The notes under the pieces are model-generated. The model worked only from the letters and a program-made list of their open reading frames with translations. It was not told the origin of the DNA and did not search any database. A stretch of DNA of 8,785 nt from UBA922 sp035438805 (GTDB lineage Bacteria > Patescibacteriota > Patescibacteriia > Magasanikbacterales > UBA922). How positions within the stretch are numbered: position 1 is the first letter of the stretch; the number at the start of each line of letters is the position of its first letter. Shown here piece by piece: positions 6,524 to 8,785 of this stretch. The position numbers were made by a program, and so were the translations under genes. Where the stretch lies: contig DAORJA010000044.1 of assembly GCA_035438805.1 (NCBI GenBank), positions 1 through 8,785 on the forward strand. The letters are read 5' to 3'.

Positions 6524-7246
6524 ATGACTACCAAGAGCTTAAAAATACTCGGTTACAGCCTACTTACGCTAATTGGTATTATATTTATCGTATTTCTATA
6601 TTTCTTTATCTATTTTACCTGGCAGCTCCGATACGGATCTCCAGAAACCCTTGCTACACTCACAAGAACGCTCGATGGCACCTTTACCAAAGAAGTTGAT
6701 GCAGACGCTCCTACATTTCGAGCTGACTACAAATCGTTCATCCGCTCATATAATCCAACACTCGGAAATCCAAACGCTCCTGTAGAAATTATTATGTTTA
6801 TTGACTTTGAATGCCCCTATTGTCAGGCAAGCTTTCCTGTCTTCAAACAGATTATTGATTCATTTGGGGATGGGGTAAGTGTGGTATTCAAGCAATTCCC
6901 TCTCACAACTATCCACCCCAATGCTCGGGCGGCGGCTGAAGCAAGCATGTGTGCGGAGGAACAAGGTAAATTTTGGAAATTTTACGATAGAGCGTTTAGT
7001 GTAAAAAGGCTTGACGAATCGTCACTTTACACGTATGCTGTTGAATCAGGTTTGAATACCACTGCATTTGACGCTTGTTTTAAGGACAAAAAATACGCTA
7101 AATCTATTGACCAGGACTTGGCAGACGGAGTAGAGCTCGGAGTACGCGGCACCCCCACCTACATTATCAATGGACAGTTTGTAGAGGGTGTGACCACATT
7201 TGATGAATGGAAAACACTTCTATTAGATGTCCTGAATCGAAAATAA
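6524..7246 (+). CDS. Membrane-anchored DsbA-like thiol:disulfide oxidoreductase
   Basis: This 240-residue protein has an N-terminal helix (about 9-33) and a DsbA/thioredoxin_4-type domain placed outside the membrane. Such enzymes introduce or shuffle disulfides in exported proteins. Seen directly: PNAPVEIIMFIDFECPYC (83-100), with the active-site CPYC at 97-100; FKQFPLTTIHPNA (122-134); and GVRGTPTYIINGQ (206-218), with cis-proline Pro211. Two extra cysteines, Cys143 (SMCAEEQGKFW) and Cys185 (FDACF), could form a structural disulfide or a relay pair. No VKOR or DsbB partner is in the window, so how it is re-oxidised is unknown. The ATG at 6524 fits the promoter just upstream, and there is no Shine-Dalgarno sequence. 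The next gene, encoding a secreted Cys-rich protein, starts 26 bases after the stop and is a natural substrate candidate. Confidence 0.9.
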   Translation: MTTKSLKILGYSLLTLIGIIFIVFLYFFIYFTWQLRYGSPETLATLTRTLDGTFTKEVDADAPTFRADYKSFIRSYNPTLGNPNAPVEIIMFIDFECPYCQASFPVFKQIIDSFGDGVSVVFKQFPLTTIHPNARAAAEASMCAEEQGKFWKFYDRAFSVKRLDESSLYTYAVESGLNTTAFDACFKDKKYAKSIDQDLADGVELGVRGTPTYIINGQFVEGVTTFDEWKTLLLDVLNRK

Positions 7247-7272
7247 TTATACCTTATTTACCCTCGCACGCT

Positions 7273-8730
7273 ATGAAAAAAATCTTTTTCATCCTCGTAC
7301 TTGCTGCATGGCTCTTCCCTCTTATTACTCATGCACAAATCGATGCGCGATGCTGGACAGAAACTGAATGCTATAATGCACGAAAAGAAATATTTGACAT
7401 AGAAACACCAAAAACAACAGATGGTGCGGCATGGGAAAAGGTCTTCAAAAGAGATAATACAACTGAGCAATTGTGTGGAGGAAGAGAAAATGCGACTCAT
7501 GATAAAATTGGTTTTTGCCTTCCAGCGACTACTGCAAAAACAAAAATTTCAATTGGCGGCCAAACAGAATTCACCGGACTTGCTGAATTTGTTTCATTTA
7601 TCTACAAATACGGCATGGGTCTTGCAGGTGTACTATCAGTACTCATGATTATTTTTGCAGGTGTACAGTGGATTATCTCAGGAGGAAACGCGGAAGCAAT
7701 CAGTAGTGCCAAACATAAAATTGTTGGCGCAGTAATTGGGCTGGTTATTTTATCAGCATCATATACAATTCTCTATACAGTGAATCCTGATCTGGTAAAT
7801 TTGCGTCCACCCAATGCATGGATGATTAATACACAAAAAATTTCTGCGCCCTATTGTAGTGATATCAATGACAGTACAATTTCAAAAAACCCTTCAAACC
7901 CGACAGGACAAAATTTAACTATTGATCAGAAAAAAACTGGTTTTTCATCAGTTACTGAATGGGTTTCGACATCAACTGCTCAATGCGGCAGTGATTACTT
8001 TGTTAAAGATACTGGGGCACTCACATGTACAGGAGATTATTGCCCCTTAGATACAGCAGGAAAAACGCAAGTTTGTTTTGATAAAGATAGAAACGGAAGA
8101 AAAGAATGTGCCACTGCAAGCATTGCAGGAACTATTTATAATACAGATTTAAGAAATGAAATATTCAACTCACTCGGCGGTTTAGCGAGAATGGTTGGTG
8201 CAGAAGGATGGACCTGGATATGGGTAGAAGATTTCGATGTATATGCAGTTTGTAACAACGGACATCATGAAACAATTGATGCACAAGTAAGTAATCCTGA
8301 AGAAGACTATAATGCAGAAAAAAAGGAACAGTATTATTGGATCTCAATCGCAAATTCCGAACTAGAAGAAGTTGAAGAAATCTGTTCAGATGAAGATGGT
8401 GTCAAAGGTATTGCAGTAGGACCCGATATGAATGAATCAGGCGACATCACTGGTGCACGAGAAAGACATATAGTTGGTAGATATCCTCAACTAAGTACTG
8501 AAAGCAACACGAGTCACAAAGTAGGAGCTGATCTCGGTGATGAATCAAATAGTAAGGATGAATGCTTGTTGAAGGCAGTGCCTGCTGATCGTCTGATACC
8601 AATTTCTGAAATAAAAAATAACGGAGTACTATTGGATATCAATGCATCATTGATATTTGACATTGATGATGAGGGAGATAGAAAAAAATTTTACAATGGA
8701 CCGTACGACTACGAACAAAATTGTTTATAA
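7273..8730 (+). CDS. Secreted Cys-rich protein with two-helix T4SS-pilin-like hairpin
   Basis: The 485-residue product begins with a signal peptide (MKKIFFILVLAAWLFPLITHA, likely cut after Ala21). A short region with four Cys (27, 33, 68, 82) leads to two hydrophobic helices at about 105-134 and 149-170. They flank the polar turn SGGNAEAISSAKHK (136-149) and are followed by NPDLV. This resembles the TrbC/VirB2-like pilin hairpin common in CPR genomes. The C-terminal ~310 residues match nothing I recognise. They contain ten more Cys (195, 238, 252, 257, 268, 279, 327, 371, 431, 484) and three acidic loops of DxDxxG type at 270, 385 and 463. The hairpin should leave both Cys-bearing parts outside. 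An in-frame ATG at 7207 would overlap the previous gene and hide the signal peptide, so 7273 is preferred. Most members end soon after the hairpin; this large extension is unusual. Function unknown. Confidence 0.85.
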   Translation: MKKIFFILVLAAWLFPLITHAQIDARCWTETECYNARKEIFDIETPKTTDGAAWEKVFKRDNTTEQLCGGRENATHDKIGFCLPATTAKTKISIGGQTEFTGLAEFVSFIYKYGMGLAGVLSVLMIIFAGVQWIISGGNAEAISSAKHKIVGAVIGLVILSASYTILYTVNPDLVNLRPPNAWMINTQKISAPYCSDINDSTISKNPSNPTGQNLTIDQKKTGFSSVTEWVSTSTAQCGSDYFVKDTGALTCTGDYCPLDTAGKTQVCFDKDRNGRKECATASIAGTIYNTDLRNEIFNSLGGLARMVGAEGWTWIWVEDFDVYAVCNNGHHETIDAQVSNPEEDYNAEKKEQYYWISIANSELEEVEEICSDEDGVKGIAVGPDMNESGDITGARERHIVGRYPQLSTESNTSHKVGADLGDESNSKDECLLKAVPADRLIPISEIKNNGVLLDINASLIFDIDDEGDRKKFYNGPYDYEQNCL

Positions 8731-8739
8731 CATAACGGT

Positions 8740-8785
8740 ATGAAACAAAACGAAACCATAAAAATAGTTAACGCCCGTGTTCACA
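8740..8785 (+). CDS. uvrA: Start of a gene resembling uvrA, cut by window edge
   Basis: An ATG nine bases after the stop of the Cys-rich gene opens a frame of 15 codons that runs off the window: MKQNETIKIVNARVH. The I-x-I-x-N-A-R-V-H pattern matches the start of UvrA, the DNA-damage-recognition ATPase of nucleotide excision repair, whose N-terminus typically reads (G/N)ARVHNLKN just before the first Walker A. Only the motif supports this call; the diagnostic Walker A and zinc-finger regions are outside. It is not a signal peptide and looks unrelated in function to the two genes before it. Confidence 0.6.
   Translation, partial: MKQNETIKIVNARVH

Noticed and set aside
6394..6699. 101-codon plus-strand frame spanning the divergent region and the start of the DsbA-like gene
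   Set aside because: It overlaps the promoter and coding region of the DsbA-like gene in a different frame and its product has no recognisable features.
7207..7272. Upstream in-frame ATG that would lengthen the Cys-rich protein by 22 residues
   Set aside because: It would overlap the DsbA-like gene by 40 bases and place polar residues before a textbook signal peptide that begins at 7273.
1..8785. Possible alternative genetic code (TGA read as Gly or Trp), known in some CPR lineages
   Set aside because: The recognisable proteins are complete under the standard code, and no conserved motif is broken by an in-frame TGA.

Overview
The window looks like chromosome of a Patescibacteria (CPR) bacterium, most likely of the Parcubacteria group. 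This is inferred from the sequence alone. The DNA is AT-rich and densely packed, none of the visible start codons has a Shine-Dalgarno sequence, and the standard code fits because the long frames read through without in-frame TGA and stop at TAA or TAG. Two proteins have a style I associate with this group: a two-helix pilin-like protein of the kind often annotated as a T4SS pilin, and an N-terminally anchored family 5 solute-binding protein with no permease beside it. No mobile element, CRISPR array or clear horizontally acquired block was found.

The left three quarters run on the minus strand. In transcription order they hold secG (6363-6145), an anchored family 5 substrate-binding protein (6108-4075), tRNA-Leu(CAG) (4055-3974), a long imperfect hairpin (3894-3959), an RNase J homologue with a disordered Arg/Gly-rich N-terminus (3800-1950), a compact terminator hairpin (1919-1943), a class I aminotransferase of the aspartate type (1905-733) and tryptophanyl-tRNA synthetase (701 to beyond the left edge).

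A 160-base divergent region (6364-6523) separates this block from the plus-strand genes. These are a membrane-anchored DsbA-like thiol oxidoreductase (6524-7246), a secreted Cys-rich protein with a two-helix pilin-like hairpin (7273-8730), and the first 15 codons of a gene that resembles the N-terminus of uvrA (8740 onward).

The minus-strand genes are mostly housekeeping: protein export, solute or peptide binding, tRNA, RNA decay, amino-acid metabolism and tRNA charging. The plus-strand pair is the most interesting part. A CPYC oxidoreductase lies 26 bases before a protein that would carry 14 cysteines, all predicted outside the membrane, plus three DxDxxG-type acidic loops. This suggests oxidative folding of a surface protein, but the sequence does not prove it.
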